Source: Microcoleus vaginatus PCC 9802 (GTDB taxonomy: Bacteria; Cyanobacteriota; Cyanobacteriia; Cyanobacteriales; Microcoleaceae). From it: DNA of 64,000 bases. A model generated the notes under the pieces. That model worked only from the letters and a program-made list of their open reading frames with translations, searched no databases and was not told the DNA's origin. Made by a program: the position numbers and the translations under genes. The stretch is from contig CP031740.1 in assembly GCA_022701275.1 (NCBI GenBank), positions 5,345,001 through 5,409,000 on the forward strand. The letters are read 5' to 3'. Below, piece after piece: positions 63,237 to 64,000 of the stretch. Position 1 is the stretch's first letter, and each line of letters starts with the position of its first letter.

Positions 63237-64000
63237 TCACTCTCGGAATAGTCTTTCAAAGAGTGTTCCGAGTTGGGTCGAGCAAGCGCGACTGTCGAGA
63301 TATTTCGGGTTTGCCGCCATTTTTTGCTGGATTCGATCGCGGTAGTGCCGGCGCAGTTCTGGGTTGGTTCCCAGTGCTATGCTGAGCTCTAAATAAGACT
63401 TCTCGCTGTCTGCTACCAGTTCCGGAATTAGCAGTTCTTCGAGCACTGCGGCTGATTGTCGCGATCGAGTTGTTTGCCCTTTTCTTACCACTATAGGCAA
63501 TCCGACCAACAGGGGTTCTGCCGCATAGCAGGCACTGCTGTATGGATAGGAGTCTAAATATATATCAGCCAATTCCAGACATTTTATGCAATCGGCGCGA
63601 GATGGCAGTGCTTTAATCACAACTAAGCGCTTTTTGTCAACCCCAAATTCGGCAAAGAGCGATCGAATTTGTTTGTAAAAAGGCACCGTCGGATAGTTTT
63701 TATTGTGGGAACTAAAGGGATACAAAACTAAAATAGAATTTGGTACCGCCGCAATAATTTTTGCCCAAGTTTCTCTCAATTCTGGGATAATTGTAAAAGC
63801 TTGAGCGCCGGACATGAACACTACAGAGTCCTCGGTGGCTCCCCAACTGCTGCGAGTCGGTTCAACTTGGGCAGGTGCTGATTCTACAGTATAGCTTAAA
63901 CAAACTCCCGAGCCTTTTAAAGTAATTAATTTTTCGCGATACTCTGCTGCTGCACCTGCAGGCAATGTCAAATCTCCGGCAAGGAAATAATCGATATTTC
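63237..64000 (-). CDS. OGT/SPINDLY-like glycosyltransferase (GT41), C-terminal part
   Basis: The frame is open to the right edge, so the 5' part lies outside. About 254 residues of the C-terminal GT41 domain: YFLAGDLTLPAG, then a Rossmann part with SRADCIKCLELADIYLDSYPYSSACYAAEPLLVGLPIVVRKG. These correspond to the nucleotide-sugar pocket of O-GlcNAc transferases. Full-length members carry a TPR array upstream. In cyanobacteria they glycosylate proteins; the target is unknown. Confidence 0.9.
   Translation of the reverse strand, partial: NIDYFLAGDLTLPAGAAAEYREKLITLKGSGVCLSYTVESAPAQVEPTRSSWGATEDSVVFMSGAQAFTIIPELRETWAKIIAAVPNSILVLYPFSSHNKNYPTVPFYKQIRSLFAEFGVDKKRLVVIKALPSRADCIKCLELADIYLDSYPYSSACYAAEPLLVGLPIVVRKGQTTRSRQSAAVLEELLIPELVADSEKSYLELSIALGTNPELRRHYRDRIQQKMAANPKYLDSRACSTQLGTLFERLFRE

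Overview
The window reads as chromosome from a filamentous cyanobacterium of the oscillatorian type (Microcoleus, Oscillatoria or Phormidium-like). The evidence is the very frequent GCGATCGC (HIP1) octamers, heptanucleotide tandem repeats, a ferredoxin sulfite reductase, a CRR7-type NDH-1 factor, the 2-oxoglutarate decarboxylase/succinic semialdehyde dehydrogenase TCA bypass, and a HetR gene close to a PatX-like RGSGR peptide gene. I see no heterocyst-specific genes. The genus is an inference.

Layout. 1-8.7 kb: end of a glycosyltransferase, a small zinc-ribbon membrane protein, CRR7, sulfite reductase with an unusual C-terminal extension, RsmE, two exported proteins, a DUF4258/YgiT-like toxin-antitoxin pair, a TPR protein and a Lys/Ala-rich protein. 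8.9-15.6 kb: twin alpha/beta hydrolases, a VOC protein, a VTE6-like membrane protein, hetR, patX and an FAD oxidoreductase. 15.8-22.2 kb: a lone tnpB element, cysC, then a Wza-like export protein and a Wzc-like tyrosine autokinase for exopolysaccharide. 22.4-25.7 kb: the TCA-bypass pair behind a leader that contains a strong hairpin. 25.8-28.8 kb: IS630 debris, a chagasin-like protein and an EamA transporter.

29-35.5 kb is the most irregular part. It holds a 1139-residue modular protein (beta-propeller, two related beta modules, a minisatellite-encoded linker and a run of 31-residue repeats). Around it lie a truncated copy of its own 5' end, a truncated copy of the neighbouring M48 peptidase gene, a MITE with target duplication, a perfect 42-bp palindrome, a possible element bounded by 23-bp inverted repeats, an unlisted small gene with a good ribosome binding site, and tRNA-Leu(CAA). 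35.6-42.3 kb: murA, smc and a PRC-barrel gene. 42.7-56.9 kb: a surface-glycan region with an SGNH-like protein, three or four large polytopic membrane proteins, two GT2 glycosyltransferases, rfbC/rfbD, a sugar epimerase and a methyltransferase. 57-63 kb: a type I secretion operon (parvulin, then a CNB/degenerate-C39 ABC transporter, then an HlyD-type adaptor). The window closes inside an O-GlcNAc-transferase-like gene.

A theme across the whole window is short palindromic repeat DNA inserted in frame inside coding sequences. At least eight genes carry such segments (the first glycosyltransferase, LprI-like, rsmE, the Wza-like gene, smc and three polytopic membrane protein genes). One 31-bp element occurs twice and is read in two different frames. 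The same repeat types also fill the intergenic regions.
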